Counted from the first letter of the stretch, positions 23,308-33,073 are shown. The stretch: 64,000 bases of DNA from Kocuria rosea subsp. polaris (GCA_023896275.1 MLDA01000004.1:114998-178997), one strand, 5' to 3'. Notes: generated from the letters alone by a model not told the origin. Translations and numbers: made by a program.

Positions 23308-24705
23308 TCAGGCGTCGGCGGGGGACATGGGTGCGGGGGCGGCACGGCGGCCGAAGAGCCGGCCGTACTTCTCCTTGTCCTCGTCCTCCGGCACCTTGAG
23401 GTGGCGGATCATCGCGAAGGCGCAGGCGTACAGGGCAACGAACGTCCATACGACGACGGAGTTCCGCGTGAAGTCGTCCCAGCCCAGGCCGGCGGCGATG
23501 TTGAAGACGATCGCGACGACGGCGGAACCGAGGAACGTGGCGCCGCCGGCCGCCGTCGTATACATTGCGATGGCCGCGCCGCGGTGGTCCGGCGCGAGGG
23601 CCGGCATGATCGCGCCCATCGGCACGAAACCGGCGAGCAGGCAGCCGAAGATGCAGCCGGCCACGACGGAGAGGACGTAGCCCCATGTCGATCCCGCGGG
23701 CACCATGTGCGGGACGTACCACCAGAGCAGCAGGCCGATCGCCGAGCCGGCGATGCCAAACCACTTGACGGTGCGGCGCCAACCCCAGCGGTCGCCGATG
23801 GCGCCGAAGACGGCGTTGACGAGGATGTTCGTCGCGTACACGGCGACGGTCATGGCGAGCCAGCGCGACTGGCCCCAGCCGAGCGTCGTGGAGATCACGG
23901 CGGGGAGCATGATGAACATCCCGAACTGCGGGGCGGTGTTGATGAGGCGGATGAGGAAGCCCATGGCGACCTTGCGGTTCGTGAACGTCAGGCGCAGCCC
24001 GGCGGTCAACACTTGCGCAGCTGACTCGCCGGCGGGGGCGATCCGCTGCGATCCGCGGGCGTCCTTGATGCCGAACCAGGAGACCAGGAAACCGGCCGCG
24101 ACGAGCACCGCGGCGAGCCACATGGCCCCCGTCTCGCCGGCGCGCCCGCCGCCGAAGGTCGGGATCGCGCCGATGGCGACGAGCGAGCCCAGGGTCGGCA
24201 GGCCGCCCGTGTACATCACGTAGAACCAGCCGATGGCGGTGGAGTTGCGCTCCGGTGGCGCCGTGATGTTGACCCAGACGATGAAGGCGAACGCGAACAT
24301 CGGGAAGCCGAAGCCGCGCAGGAAGTACGTCACGGCGGCCATCTCGAGGCTGCCCGCGGACAGGGAGATCAGGAACAGGACCTGGAAGACGAGGAAGATC
24401 GCCGCCCCGACCGCCATCACGCGGCGCGGGCCGAACAGGTCGGAGAGCGAGCCGCCGAGGTAGGAGGCGATGAGCACGGCCACGGAGTGCCCGGTGATGA
24501 TGGAAGAGATCGTGGCCTCGGGGGAGCCGAGGACGTCGACCATGTGCGGAGTCAGAATGTTGGACTCGAGGCCGACCGCCGTCATGACGAGGAGCAGGCC
24601 CAGGAATCCGAAGCGCAGCATATGCGGCATGCCGGCCCGGTCCAGGCGCGTCTCGTTCGGGTGCCTTGCGGGCAGCGGGTGGGCCGCGGTGCCGGTGGCG
24701 CTCAT
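23308..24705 (-). CDS. MFS transporter, polyol permease type
   Basis: 465-aa twelve-helix transporter. LGGSLSDLFGPRRVMAVGA and GAIGDRWGWRRTVKWFG are the two MFS loop signatures. The overall pattern, with FGFLGLLLVMTAVGLESNILTPHMV at the first helix, resembles the ribitol/arabitol permeases (RbtT/DalT/CsbX). It overlaps the upstream dehydrogenase gene by 4 bases and is followed by the kinase gene after 23 bases, so it is probably the uptake system of the operon, bringing in erythritol or threitol. Confidence 0.87.
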   Translation of the reverse strand: MSATGTAAHPLPARHPNETRLDRAGMPHMLRFGFLGLLLVMTAVGLESNILTPHMVDVLGSPEATISSIITGHSVAVLIASYLGGSLSDLFGPRRVMAVGAAIFLVFQVLFLISLSAGSLEMAAVTYFLRGFGFPMFAFAFIVWVNITAPPERNSTAIGWFYVMYTGGLPTLGSLVAIGAIPTFGGGRAGETGAMWLAAVLVAAGFLVSWFGIKDARGSQRIAPAGESAAQVLTAGLRLTFTNRKVAMGFLIRLINTAPQFGMFIMLPAVISTTLGWGQSRWLAMTVAVYATNILVNAVFGAIGDRWGWRRTVKWFGIAGSAIGLLLWWYVPHMVPAGSTWGYVLSVVAGCIFGCLLAGFVPMGAIMPALAPDHRGAAIAMYTTAAGGATFLGSAVVAIVFNIAAGLGWDDFTRNSVVVWTFVALYACAFAMIRHLKVPEDEDKEKYGRLFGRRAAPAPMSPADA

Positions 24706-25871
24706 GCGGTCTCACCGCCCTGCAGGTTGGCGGCCGAGCCGGCCGGGACGGGCCCGTTCGGGAGGATCGAGACCTTGACCGAGCCGCCGGTGGAATCGGC
24801 GACCATGTCGAGGGCCTCCTGGAAACGCTCGAGCGGGAACTGGTGCGTGCAGATCGTCTCCATGGGCAGCGCGCCGCTCTCGATGAGCTTGATCGCCGCC
24901 GGCCAGCAGTGGGGGCCGAGGTGCGCGCCAAGGACGTCGAGCTCCTTGTCGTCGGAGATGATCGACCAGTCGACGCTCGGCTTGTCCTTGAAGACGGAGT
25001 ATTCGACGAAGCGCCCCAGCTTGCGCAGGAGGTTCAGGCCCTGCCCGACGGCGGAGGGGTGCCCGGTCGCCTCGATGTAGACGTCCGCGCCATAGCCGCC
25101 CGTGAGCTCCTTCACGGCCGCGACGGCGTCGGTCCGTGCGATGTTGATGACGACGTCGGCGCCGCACGCCGTGGCGAGCTCGAGCTTCTCATCCAACATG
25201 TCGAGGGCGATGATGCGCAGCGGGTTTTTCTGCCGCGCCCCGGCGATCGCGGAGAGGCCGATCGGGCCGGCGCCGGCGATCACCACGGTGTCCTCGAACT
25301 GGATGGAGGCGCGCTCCACGGCGTGCATGGCGCAGGAGAGCGGCTCGGAGAAGGCGGCGAAGTGGCCGGGCAGGTCGGCGGCGACCCGGTGCGTGAGGGC
25401 CCGGGTGGGGACCAGCACGTACTCCGCCATGGCGCCGTCGTGCCCCTTGAACCCGAACATCTCGTGCGGCTCGCACATCCAGTAGATGCCGCGGGAGCAG
25501 TAGAAGCAGTCGGCGCACGGCACGATCTGCTCGCACGCGAGGCGGTCGCCGAGGCCGACGCCGCGGGTCTCCAGCGCGCCCTCGCCGGCGGCGACGACGG
25601 TGCCGACGAATTCGTGCCCGGGGATGCGGTCGCGCTCGGCCCAGGCCGGCTTGTGCGCCCCGCCCCAGAACTTCTCCGCGCCCTGGTAGCACTTGAGGTC
25701 CGAGGCGCAGACGCCGACGGCGTCGGTGCGCAGGAGGAGCTCGCCCGGTCCCGGGGTCGGCACGGGGCGCTCCTCGAGCCGGTAGTCCTCCGGGCCGTGC
25801 ACGACGACGGCCCGCATCGTTGCGGGCAGGTTCGTCCCGCTGGGGGCGGGGATGGTGGTTGCCTCAGTCAC
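24702..25871 (-). CDS. Zinc-dependent alcohol (polyol) dehydrogenase
   Basis: 389-aa medium-chain dehydrogenase. The catalytic zinc site is VCASDLKC and PGHEFVG; the structural zinc cysteines are in CADCFYCSRGIYWMC; the NAD-binding motif is VIAGAGPIGL, followed by an Asp (ALDMLDEK) that favours NAD over NADP. The GTG at 25871 was chosen for its AAGGAG eight bases upstream; earlier in-frame codons have none. It is the first gene of the operon and most likely oxidises a tetritol to erythrulose. It also resembles threonine/sorbitol dehydrogenases, so substrate is inferred from neighbours. Confidence 0.88.
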   Translation of the reverse strand: MTEATTIPAPSGTNLPATMRAVVVHGPEDYRLEERPVPTPGPGELLLRTDAVGVCASDLKCYQGAEKFWGGAHKPAWAERDRIPGHEFVGTVVAAGEGALETRGVGLGDRLACEQIVPCADCFYCSRGIYWMCEPHEMFGFKGHDGAMAEYVLVPTRALTHRVAADLPGHFAAFSEPLSCAMHAVERASIQFEDTVVIAGAGPIGLSAIAGARQKNPLRIIALDMLDEKLELATACGADVVINIARTDAVAAVKELTGGYGADVYIEATGHPSAVGQGLNLLRKLGRFVEYSVFKDKPSVDWSIISDDKELDVLGAHLGPHCWPAAIKLIESGALPMETICTHQFPLERFQEALDMVADSTGGSVKVSILPNGPVPAGSAANLQGGETA

Positions 25872-25991
25872 GCTGATCACTCCTTGACACATGGTCATCT
25901 CGGTTCGGGTGACGCTGCGGCGGGCCTGTCGAGGTGTGGCGCAGACCATGTGCGTGGCGTCACAACCCATAGTGAGCGACTCCCGAACAAA

Positions 25992-26035
25992 CGTCAAGCA
26001 CATATGTTCACAGCGCGGAATCGGCGCGATACGCT
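25992..26035. promoter_or_regulatory. Divergent promoters of the polyol operon and its SorC-type regulator
   Basis: Rightward: TTCACA (26007-26012), 17-base spacer, TACGCT (26030-26035). Leftward: TTGACG (complement of 25992-25997) with a poor -10 near 25969-25974. Between the two -35 boxes lies the palindrome ACATATGT (26000-26007) within a longer imperfect dyad. A regulator bound there would cover both promoters. The site is seen; its ligand protein is inferred to be the adjacent SorC-family product. Confidence 0.55.
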
Positions 26036-26070
26036 GGGCGTGCTCCAGTACGATGAGGGCGGAGGCAAAT

Positions 26071-27045
26071 GTGACGGAGAAGGCAGAACAACCGGAGGCG
26101 GGGGCGGAAACCGACGAGATCGGCCACGCCGAACTCGATCGGTTGTACCGGGCTGCGCAGATGTACTACGAGCAGGGCGCCACGCAGGCGCAGGTCGCCG
26201 AGCAGCTGCAGGTCTCGCGGCCGTCGATCAGCCGGATGCTCGGGGAGGCCCGCCGCCTGGGCATCGTCGAGATCCGCGTGCACAAGCCCAGCGCCGTGGG
26301 CACGGATGCGCTCGCCGAGCAGCTGCGCGATGCCCTCGGGCTCGACGAGGTGCAGCTGGCACCCGGGGATCAATCCGGTCGGCTCGGTGCCGGGCTGGCG
26401 CCGGCGACCCGGCAGGCCCTGCGCGACGTCGCCCTTAACGCGGGCGACGTGCTACTCGTCGCGTCGGGTGAGACGACCTACTCGCTGGCCCAGCAGCACC
26501 TGGGCGACTTCGGCGGGATCATTGTGGCCCCGGCCGTCGGTGGCCAGGCGGAGCCGGACCCGTGGCACCAGACCAACGAGGTCGTCCGGGCCTTCACCGC
26601 GGCCTCCGGTGGCTACCCCCACTACCTCTTCGCCCCGTCGATGCCGTCGGCTCCGCTGCTCGAGGCGCTGCAGGACGACCCGGGCTACCGGCAGATCGTC
26701 CAGGACTGGGAGACCGCCAAGGTCGCGATCGTCGGTATCGGCGCCCCCGCGCTCTCGCGCGAATCGATCTCGCGCTCCGTTCCCCGTGAGCACCCCAACC
26801 TGGAACGCTCGGTCGGCGACGTGTGCCTGGCCTTCTTCGACGAGGAGGGACGCGAGGTCGAGTTCCCCGGCAGCGAGCGCATGGTGCGCATCCCGCGGAC
26901 CACGTTGGCGCGGATCCCGACGCGCATCGCGGTCGCCGTCGGCACGCGCAAGGTCCCGAGTATCCGCGTCTCCGCGCGGTCCGGTTGGTTCAACGTCCTC
27001 GTCACGGACGAGGTGACGGCCCGCGCGATCCTGCACGCCGGCTGA
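26071..27045 (+). CDS. SorC/DeoR-type sugar-binding transcriptional regulator
   Basis: 324-aa regulator. A helix-turn-helix at about 37-57 (GATQAQVAEQLQVSRPSISRM) is followed by the SorC effector domain, related to sugar-phosphate isomerases (GDVLLVASGETTYSLAQQHL, then VAPAVGG and GIGAPA). Such proteins bind phosphorylated ketoses or polyols. The GTG at 26071 has GGAGG five bases upstream; an ATG at 26053 is also open. Divergent from the dehydrogenase/MFS/kinase/isomerase operon, it almost certainly controls it, probably with an erythrulose phosphate as inducer. Confidence 0.9.
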   Translation: MTEKAEQPEAGAETDEIGHAELDRLYRAAQMYYEQGATQAQVAEQLQVSRPSISRMLGEARRLGIVEIRVHKPSAVGTDALAEQLRDALGLDEVQLAPGDQSGRLGAGLAPATRQALRDVALNAGDVLLVASGETTYSLAQQHLGDFGGIIVAPAVGGQAEPDPWHQTNEVVRAFTAASGGYPHYLFAPSMPSAPLLEALQDDPGYRQIVQDWETAKVAIVGIGAPALSRESISRSVPREHPNLERSVGDVCLAFFDEEGREVEFPGSERMVRIPRTTLARIPTRIAVAVGTRKVPSIRVSARSGWFNVLVTDEVTARAILHAG

Positions 27046-27052
27046 ACCGTTT

Positions 27053-27796
27053 CTACGAGGCTGAGCCGTCGGCGAGGAAGCCCCGCAGTAGCGCGGCGGT
27101 GCCCTCCAGGTGCTCGAGCATCAGCGTCCGGGCCTGCGCGGCGTCTCCGGTCAGGATGGCCGTCGCGATCCGCGCGTGCTGCTCGTCGGAGTGGGCGATG
27201 TTCGTCTCCAGGAACGGGATGCGGTCCAGCAGCTGACTCGTCGCCGCGCGCGCCTCCGCGACCGAGGCGGCAAGCATCGACGATCCGGAGAGCTCGGCGA
27301 TGGTCACGTGGAAGCGGGCGTCCAGCGGCCGGTAGTGCGCCGGCTCGGCCGCGCGCAGGGCCGCGAGCGCGGAGTTCAGCTCTGCTCGTTGGGCTGCGGT
27401 CAGGGCCGAGCGCGCGGCGATCTCTGCGGCGGCCGGTTCGACGATGGCGCGGTAGACCAGCACGTCCTCGACGCGTCCCTGGTCCTCGGAACGCAGTTCC
27501 GCCGTTTCCGCGGGAAGTTCCGCGGCGACGAAGGCGCCGCCGTAGCGGCCGCGCTGAATGGTGATGAAACCGGCGGCCTGCAGCTCCGCCAGCGCCTCCC
27601 GAAGCGTCGCCCGGGAGACGCCGAGGGATTCGGCCAGCTCGCGCTCGGCGGGCAGTTTCCTGCCGGGGGCAAGGACCCCGAGCCGCATGCCGCGCAGCAG
27701 TTGTTCCATCGTCTCCTCGAAGACGTTGCCGCGCCGGACCTGGCCGAGATGGCGCAACGGGTCCGCTGGTGCCTGTGTCTCGAGCTCCTCCGTCAT
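27053..27796 (-). CDS. GntR-family (FadR/FCD subfamily) regulator
   Basis: 247-aa regulator. The winged helix at 25-90 has LPAERELAESLGVSRATLREALAELQAAGFI. The C-terminal all-helical FCD domain (about 110-230) has the metal-binding pattern of a conserved Asp and His residues (DARFHVTIAELSG; HSDEQHARI). Start choice is ambiguous: the ATG at 27796 has no ribosome site, and a GTG at 27814 is possible. It is divergent from the amine-utilisation genes and likely represses them until an amine-derived acid binds. Confidence 0.9.
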   Translation of the reverse strand: MTEELETQAPADPLRHLGQVRRGNVFEETMEQLLRGMRLGVLAPGRKLPAERELAESLGVSRATLREALAELQAAGFITIQRGRYGGAFVAAELPAETAELRSEDQGRVEDVLVYRAIVEPAAAEIAARSALTAAQRAELNSALAALRAAEPAHYRPLDARFHVTIAELSGSSMLAASVAEARAATSQLLDRIPFLETNIAHSDEQHARIATAILTGDAAQARTLMLEHLEGTAALLRGFLADGSAS

Positions 27797-27875
27797 GTGC
27801 CCAGCATCCCACACGCCGGGGGGCGCCTCAAAGGCCTGATTACATACATTTAACGGGCGGATGTTGTTGTATCTC

Positions 27876-27934
27876 TTGACAGCTCGCTGTGAATCGGCTC
27901 ACGATAGGTGGGTTCAAAGGACTGAAAACAGTCC
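27876..27934 (+). promoter_or_regulatory. Promoter of the amine cluster with a candidate GntR operator
   Basis: A consensus -35 TTGACA at 27876-27881 is followed 18 bases later by CACGAT (27900-27905). Downstream, GGACTG (27919-27924) and CAGTCC (27929-27934) form a perfect inverted repeat around AAAA. Position just after the start of transcription suits a repressor site. The surrounding 100 bases are clearly A/T-richer than the genes. Confidence 0.55.
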
Positions 27935-27970
27935 AATAAACCATCGTTCGCTTACCGACAGCGAGGCATC

Positions 27971-29407
27971 ATGGCTCGGAATACCCACATCGACTACAAG
28001 GATGTCGACCAGCACTACCTCGAACACCGGCAACTGAGGCGCGGCGCCGCGGGATGGATCCTGCTGGCCGGACTCGGCGTCGCCTACGTCATCTCCGGCG
28101 ATTTCTCCGGCTGGAACCTAGGCCTAGGCGTGGGCGGTTGGGGCGGCCTGCTCATCGCGTTCGTGCTCATGGGCATCATGTACACGGGCATGGTCCTCGG
28201 CCTCGCCGAGCTCTCGTCGACGCTTCCGACGGCGGGCGCCGGCTACGGGTTCGCACGCCGGGCCCTCGGCCCCCTCGGCGGATTCGCCACCGGCATGGCC
28301 GTCCTCATTGAATACGCGGTGGCCCCCGCGGCGATCGCCACGTTCATCGGCGGCTACATCGAGGCGCTCGGGCTCTTCGGCATCACCAACTCGTGGCCGG
28401 TCTACCTGATCACCTACCTCGTCTTCATCGGCATCCACCTCCGTGGCGTCGGCGAGGCACTCAAGGTGATGTTCGGCATCACAGCGATCGCCGTTGTCGC
28501 CCTGGCGGCCACGGTCTTCGGCCTGCTGCCGAAGTTCGACGCGACCCGCCTGTTCGACATCGTGCCCGACGGTTCCGTCGGCTCCAGCGCGTTCCTGCCG
28601 TTCGGTATCTCCGGGGCGCTCGCGGCCCTCGTGTTCGGCATCTGGTTCTTCCTGGCCGTCGAGGGAGTCCCGCTGGCCGCCGAAGAGTCGGCGAACCCCG
28701 CGAAGGACATGCCGCGCGGCATCATCACAGCCATGATGATCCTGCTCGTCTTCGGCGCCCTGATGCTTATCCTGGTCCCCGGTGCCGCCGGAGCCGCCGC
28801 GATGAGCGATTCCGACTCGCCGCTGCCCGAGGCGCTGCGGGCGGCCCTCGGTCCGGACTCGGCCCTCGCGGACTTCGTGAACTACGCGGGGCTGGCCGGC
28901 TTGATCGCAAGCTTCTTCTCGATCGTCTACGCGTACTCGCGTCAGCTCTTCGCCCTCTCCCGGGCGGGGTACCTGCCGCGCTTCCTGTCGCTGACCTCGA
29001 AGCGACGCACCCCCTGGGTCGCGCTCCTGGTCCCCGGCACCATCGGCTTCGTCCTCGCGGCGGCGACGGGCGACGGCGGCCTGCTCATCAACATCGCCGT
29101 CTTCGGCGCCACCGTCTCCTACGTGCTGCTGAACCTCAGCCACATCGTCCTGCGCTTCAAGGAGCCGAACCTCGAGCGCGGCTACCGCACCCCCGGCGGC
29201 GTCGTGACGACCGGCATCGCCCTCGTCCTCGCCGTCGTGGCGCTCGCCGCCACCTTCGTCGTCGACGTCTTCGCGGCCGGGATCACCGCCGTCGTCTTCC
29301 TCCTGGCCCTTGCCTACTTCTGGTTCTACAGCCGCCACCGGCTCGTCGCTTCGGCACCGGAAGAGGAATTCGCGCTCATCGAACGCGAAGAAAGCAACCT
29401 GAACTGA
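27971..29407 (+). CDS. APC-superfamily amino acid/amine permease
   Basis: 478-aa transporter with twelve membrane helices. The first helix has GWILLAGLGVAYVISGDFSGWNLGL, containing the unwound GxG region, and SSTLPTAGAGYGFARRALGPLGGF is the next conserved stretch. The ethanolamine-permease-like opening (DYKDVDQHYLEHRQLRRGAAGW) and its place ahead of a gamma-glutamyl ligase point to an amine substrate such as ethanolamine or putrescine. It is the first gene of the cluster, 174 bases from the divergent regulator. Confidence 0.88.
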   Translation: MARNTHIDYKDVDQHYLEHRQLRRGAAGWILLAGLGVAYVISGDFSGWNLGLGVGGWGGLLIAFVLMGIMYTGMVLGLAELSSTLPTAGAGYGFARRALGPLGGFATGMAVLIEYAVAPAAIATFIGGYIEALGLFGITNSWPVYLITYLVFIGIHLRGVGEALKVMFGITAIAVVALAATVFGLLPKFDATRLFDIVPDGSVGSSAFLPFGISGALAALVFGIWFFLAVEGVPLAAEESANPAKDMPRGIITAMMILLVFGALMLILVPGAAGAAAMSDSDSPLPEALRAALGPDSALADFVNYAGLAGLIASFFSIVYAYSRQLFALSRAGYLPRFLSLTSKRRTPWVALLVPGTIGFVLAAATGDGGLLINIAVFGATVSYVLLNLSHIVLRFKEPNLERGYRTPGGVVTTGIALVLAVVALAATFVVDVFAAGITAVVFLLALAYFWFYSRHRLVASAPEEEFALIEREESNLN

Positions 29408-29424
29408 CCCCCGCGAAGGAAACC

Positions 29425-30852
29425 ATGACACCGAACAACAGCACGACCGCAACAACCACCGAGGCCGCCGCCGCGTCCGCTCCCAGCCCGACGCGGAACG
29501 ATCGCATGCTCTCCGTGGAGCAACTGACCCAGGACATCACGGACGGCGAGATCGACTCCGTCATCCTTGCCTTCACCGACATGCAGGGCCGCCTGCAGGG
29601 CAAGGTCATCCACGGCGGGTTCTTCGCGGATTCCGTGCTCCGGGACGGCACGGAGGCCTGCAACTACCTCCTGGCCGTGGACACGGACATGAACACCGTG
29701 GACGGATACTCGCTCACGAGCTGGGACACCGGCTACGGCGACATGGAGTTCCTGCTGGACTACCAGACCATCCGCCGCGTGCCCTACCTCGAGAAGACGG
29801 CCATCATCCAGGTGGACCTCGCGACCACCGACGGCCGGCCCGTCCCGGTCTCGCCGCGTTCCCTGCTGCGTGCGCAGCAGGACAAGGCGGCCGAACTCGG
29901 GCTCAAGGCACTCGCCGGGACCGAACTCGAGTTCGTCATGTACGAGGACTCGTACGAGTCCGCCTCGGAGCGCGACTACCGGGGCCTCACTCCGGCGAAC
30001 CGCTACAACGTCGACTACTCGATCCTCGGTTCGATGCGCGTGGAGCCGCTGCTGCGGGACATCCGCAACGCGATGTACGCGGCGGGGATGACCGTCGAGT
30101 CCGCGAAGGGCGAGTGCAACCTCGGCCAGCACGAGATCGCCTTCAAGTACGACGACGTCGTCACCACCGGCGACAACCACACCTTCTACAAGCTCTCGGC
30201 CAAGCACATGGCCTCCCAACGCGGCCAATCGATCACGTTCATGGCCAAGCCGAACCAGCGCGAGGGCTCCAGCTGTCACATCCACATGTCGCTGCGCGGC
30301 CTCGACGGATCCCTCGCGTTCTGGGACCCGGAGAAGGGGGAGCGCACCGCGCTGTACAACCACTTCATCGCCGGCATCCTCGCGACGATGCGCGAGTTCA
30401 CGCTGTTCTACGCGCCCAACATCAACTCCTACAAGCGCTTCGCCAAGGGATCCTTCGCGCCGACGGCGGTGGCCTGGGGGCTGGACAACCGCACCTGCGC
30501 GGGACGCCTGGTCGGTGAGGGGTATGGCGCGCGGATCGAGAACCGGCTGCCCGGGGCAGACGCCAACCCCTACCTCGCGATGTCCGCGATGCTCGCCGGC
30601 GGCCTCTACGGGATCAAGCACCAGCTCGAGCTGCCGGAGATGATGCAGGGCAACGCGTACGACTCGGACGCCGAGCACGTCCCGCACACCATGGCCGAGG
30701 CCCGCGATCTCTTCGCGAACTCGGAGATCGCCCGGGAGGTCTTCGGCGAAGAGGTGGTCAAGCACTACACGCACTACGCCGACATCGAGCTGGAGCAGTA
30801 CAACGCGGCCGTGACCGACTGGGAAGTCAGGAGGGGATTTGAACGCCACTGA
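29425..30852 (+). CDS. Glutamine-synthetase-like gamma-glutamylamine ligase
   Basis: 475-aa member of the GS fold. ATP/metal residues are in AGTELEFVMYEDSYE, KGECNLGQHEIAF, GSSCHIHMSL and the C-terminal ENRLPGADANPYLAMSAML. The N-terminal beta-grasp FTDMQGRLQGKVI lacks the Asp of true GlnA's ammonium-binding loop, and the neighbours are amine genes. It therefore most likely joins glutamate to an amine (PuuA/IpuC/GlnA3-GlnA4 type). GAAGGA stands four bases before the ATG. The amine itself is not deducible. Confidence 0.85.
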   Translation: MTPNNSTTATTTEAAAASAPSPTRNDRMLSVEQLTQDITDGEIDSVILAFTDMQGRLQGKVIHGGFFADSVLRDGTEACNYLLAVDTDMNTVDGYSLTSWDTGYGDMEFLLDYQTIRRVPYLEKTAIIQVDLATTDGRPVPVSPRSLLRAQQDKAAELGLKALAGTELEFVMYEDSYESASERDYRGLTPANRYNVDYSILGSMRVEPLLRDIRNAMYAAGMTVESAKGECNLGQHEIAFKYDDVVTTGDNHTFYKLSAKHMASQRGQSITFMAKPNQREGSSCHIHMSLRGLDGSLAFWDPEKGERTALYNHFIAGILATMREFTLFYAPNINSYKRFAKGSFAPTAVAWGLDNRTCAGRLVGEGYGARIENRLPGADANPYLAMSAMLAGGLYGIKHQLELPEMMQGNAYDSDAEHVPHTMAEARDLFANSEIAREVFGEEVVKHYTHYADIELEQYNAAVTDWEVRRGFERH

Positions 30853-31639
30853 GACGCCGGATCTCGCGTATCGCCCGCGCATCGGACTGACCACCTACTT
30901 CCAGCGAGCCAGCTGGGGCGTGTGGGACGGCACAGCCGCGATCGTCCCGGCCAGCTACGTGCACCGGGTCGTGGAGGCCGGGGGCGTGCCGCTGCTGTTG
31001 CCGCCGCTCGGCACCGACCCGTCCGTCGTCGAACTCCTCGACGGGCTGATCGTCATCGGCGGGGTCGACGTGGACCCTGCAGGCTACGGGCAGGATCCGC
31101 ACCCGACGACGGCGTCGCAACCGGAGCGCGACCTCCACGACGTCGCGCTGACGCGCGCCGCGATCGACGCCGCGTTGCCGCTTTTCGCGATCTGCCGGGG
31201 GATGCAGGTGCTCAACGTCGCCTACGGCGGCTCGTTGCACCAGCACCTGCCTGAGATCGTGCCGGACGCCCAACCGCGCTACCAGCCGGCGCCCGGTCGC
31301 TTCGGCACCGTCGACTTCGCCGTCGCGGACGGGACGCTGTCCTCGCAGCTGCTCGGCTCGGCCGCGAGCTCGCCCTGCTACCACCACCAGAGCCTCGACC
31401 TGGTCGCTGAGCCGCTCGCGGTGACCGCCACCGCGGCGGACGGCACCGTCGAGATGGTCGAGATGCCGTCCGCGGCGGGCTGGGTTCTCGGCACCCAGTT
31501 CCACCCTGAGGAGAACCCGGACGATCTCCGGCTCTTCACCGGCTTCGTGCATGCCGCCCGAACCTACGCCGAACGCCGCGGCCGCGCCCCGGCGCGCGGC
31601 GCCGGAACCCCCGACTTCCTGGAGGACGCCCCAGCATGA
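30839..31639 (+). CDS. Class I glutamine amidotransferase-like gamma-glutamyl hydrolase (PuuD type)
   Basis: 266-aa hydrolase of the peptidase C26 family. Nucleophile Cys119 is in [11 protein letters not shown], with His222 and Glu224 in GTQFHPEE. The N-terminus [18 protein letters not shown] and [15 protein letters not shown] match gamma-glutamyl-GABA hydrolases. The TTG start has AGGAGG a few bases upstream and overlaps the ligase gene by 14 bases. It would release glutamate from the gamma-glutamylated, oxidised amine at the end of the pathway. Its own C-terminus overlaps the aldehyde dehydrogenase start. Confidence 0.88.
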   Translation: MNATETPDLAYRPRIGLTTYFQRASWGVWDGTAAIVPASYVHRVVEAGGVPLLLPPLGTDPSVVELLDGLIVIGGVDVDPAGYGQDPHPTTASQPERDLHDVALTRAAIDAALPLFAICRGMQVLNVAYGGSLHQHLPEIVPDAQPRYQPAPGRFGTVDFAVADGTLSSQLLGSAASSPCYHHQSLDLVAEPLAVTATAADGTVEMVEMPSAAGWVLGTQFHPEENPDDLRLFTGFVHAARTYAERRGRAPARGAGTPDFLEDAPA

Positions 31640-33015
31640 ACACCTGCACCGTCATCAACCCGGCCACCGGCCAGCGCATCCGCGATGTCCAGCTCGCCGA
31701 CGTCGTAGAGACCGATGCAGCGATCGCCCGCGCTGCGGCCGCCTATCCCGCCTGGCGCGAGGTGGCCCCCGCCGAGCGGGCGCGGCTGCTGCGCCGGTTC
31801 GCGACCCTGGTGGACGAGAACGTCGAGTCCCTCGCCCGGCTCGAGGTCGAAAACTCCGGCCACACGATCTCCAACGCCCGGTGGGAGGCCGGCAACGTCC
31901 GCGACGTGCTGAACTACTACGCCGGCGCCCCGGAGCGGAACTCCGGGCTGCAAATCCCGGTCGCCGGTGGCGTGAACATGACGTTCCGGGAACCCCTCGG
32001 CGTCGTCGGCATCATCGTCCCGTGGAACTTCCCGATGCCGATCGCGGCGTGGGGATTCGCCCCGGCACTCGCCGCCGGCAACACCGTTGTGCTCAAGCCG
32101 GCCGAGCTCACCCCGCTGACCGCCATGAGCCTCGCGGACCTGGCGCTGGAAGCCGGGTTGCCGGAGGGCGTGTTCACGGTCATCCCGGGCAAGGGCTCCG
32201 TCGTCGGCGAGCGGTTCGTGACGCACCCGGACGTGCGCAAGGTCGTCTTCACGGGCTCCACCGAGGTGGGCCAGCGCATCATGTCCGGGGCCGCCGAACA
32301 CCTCAAGCGGGTCACGCTGGAGCTCGGCGGCAAGAGCGCGAACATCGTGTTCGACGACGCCGACCTCGCCCAGGCCGCGGCCAGCGCGCCCGGCGGGGTG
32401 TTCGACAACGCCGGCCAGGACTGCTGCGCCCGCTCGCGCATTCTCGTGCAGCGCAGCGTGTTCGACGAGTTCATGGCCCTGCTCGAGCCCGCCGTCAAGG
32501 CGGTGCGGGTCGGCGACCCGGCGCTCGAGGACACGGTCATGGGGCCGCTCGTCTCCGCCCGGCAGCGGGAGGCGGTCGCCGCGTTCGTGTACGACGACGC
32601 GGGCAACCTGCGCTCGGACGTCGCCTTCCAGGGCACGGCGCCCGAGGGCGAGGGGTTCTGGTTCCCGCCCACCGTCGTCGTACCGGCGGACCCGGGGGAC
32701 CGGCTGCTCTACGACGAGGTGTTCGGGCCGGTCGTCGCCGTCGTGCCATTCGAGGACGAGGCGGACGCGATCCGCATCGCAAACGACTCCGAGTACGGGC
32801 TCTCGGGCTCGATCTGGACGCGCGACGTCGGGCGCGCGCTGCGCGTGGCGCGTGGGGTGGAGGCCGGCAACCTGTCGGTGAACTCCCATTCCTCGGTCCG
32901 GTACTCGACCCCGTTCGGGGGCTTCAAGAAGTCCGGCATCGGCCGGGAGCTCGGGCCTGACGCGCTGGACGCGTTCACCGAGGTCAAGAACGTCTTCATC
33001 GACACCGAATCCTGA
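31636..33015 (+). CDS. Aldehyde dehydrogenase (PuuC-like)
   Basis: 459-aa NAD(P)-dependent aldehyde dehydrogenase. The general base Glu229 is in VTLELGGK and the catalytic Cys in GQDCCARSR (263 or 264). VPWNFPMP and VFTGSTEVG are the cofactor motifs, and SGIGRELGP closes the fold. It is slightly shorter than the usual ~490 aa because the N-terminal arm is brief. In this cluster it should oxidise the gamma-glutamylamino-aldehyde to the acid. Confidence 0.92.
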   Translation: MNTCTVINPATGQRIRDVQLADVVETDAAIARAAAAYPAWREVAPAERARLLRRFATLVDENVESLARLEVENSGHTISNARWEAGNVRDVLNYYAGAPERNSGLQIPVAGGVNMTFREPLGVVGIIVPWNFPMPIAAWGFAPALAAGNTVVLKPAELTPLTAMSLADLALEAGLPEGVFTVIPGKGSVVGERFVTHPDVRKVVFTGSTEVGQRIMSGAAEHLKRVTLELGGKSANIVFDDADLAQAAASAPGGVFDNAGQDCCARSRILVQRSVFDEFMALLEPAVKAVRVGDPALEDTVMGPLVSARQREAVAAFVYDDAGNLRSDVAFQGTAPEGEGFWFPPTVVVPADPGDRLLYDEVFGPVVAVVPFEDEADAIRIANDSEYGLSGSIWTRDVGRALRVARGVEAGNLSVNSHSSVRYSTPFGGFKKSGIGRELGPDALDAFTEVKNVFIDTES

Positions 33016-33073
33016 ACTGGCGCCGCGCGGCGCCGGCAGAGATCAACCAGACACGAACAGCAAGGAGAGACGA

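Noticed and set aside
21269..23680. 803-codon plus-strand frame opposite the DhaK-DhaL kinase
   Set aside because: Antisense shadow of a gene with intact catalytic motifs; composition dominated by Gly, Arg and Val from reversed codons.
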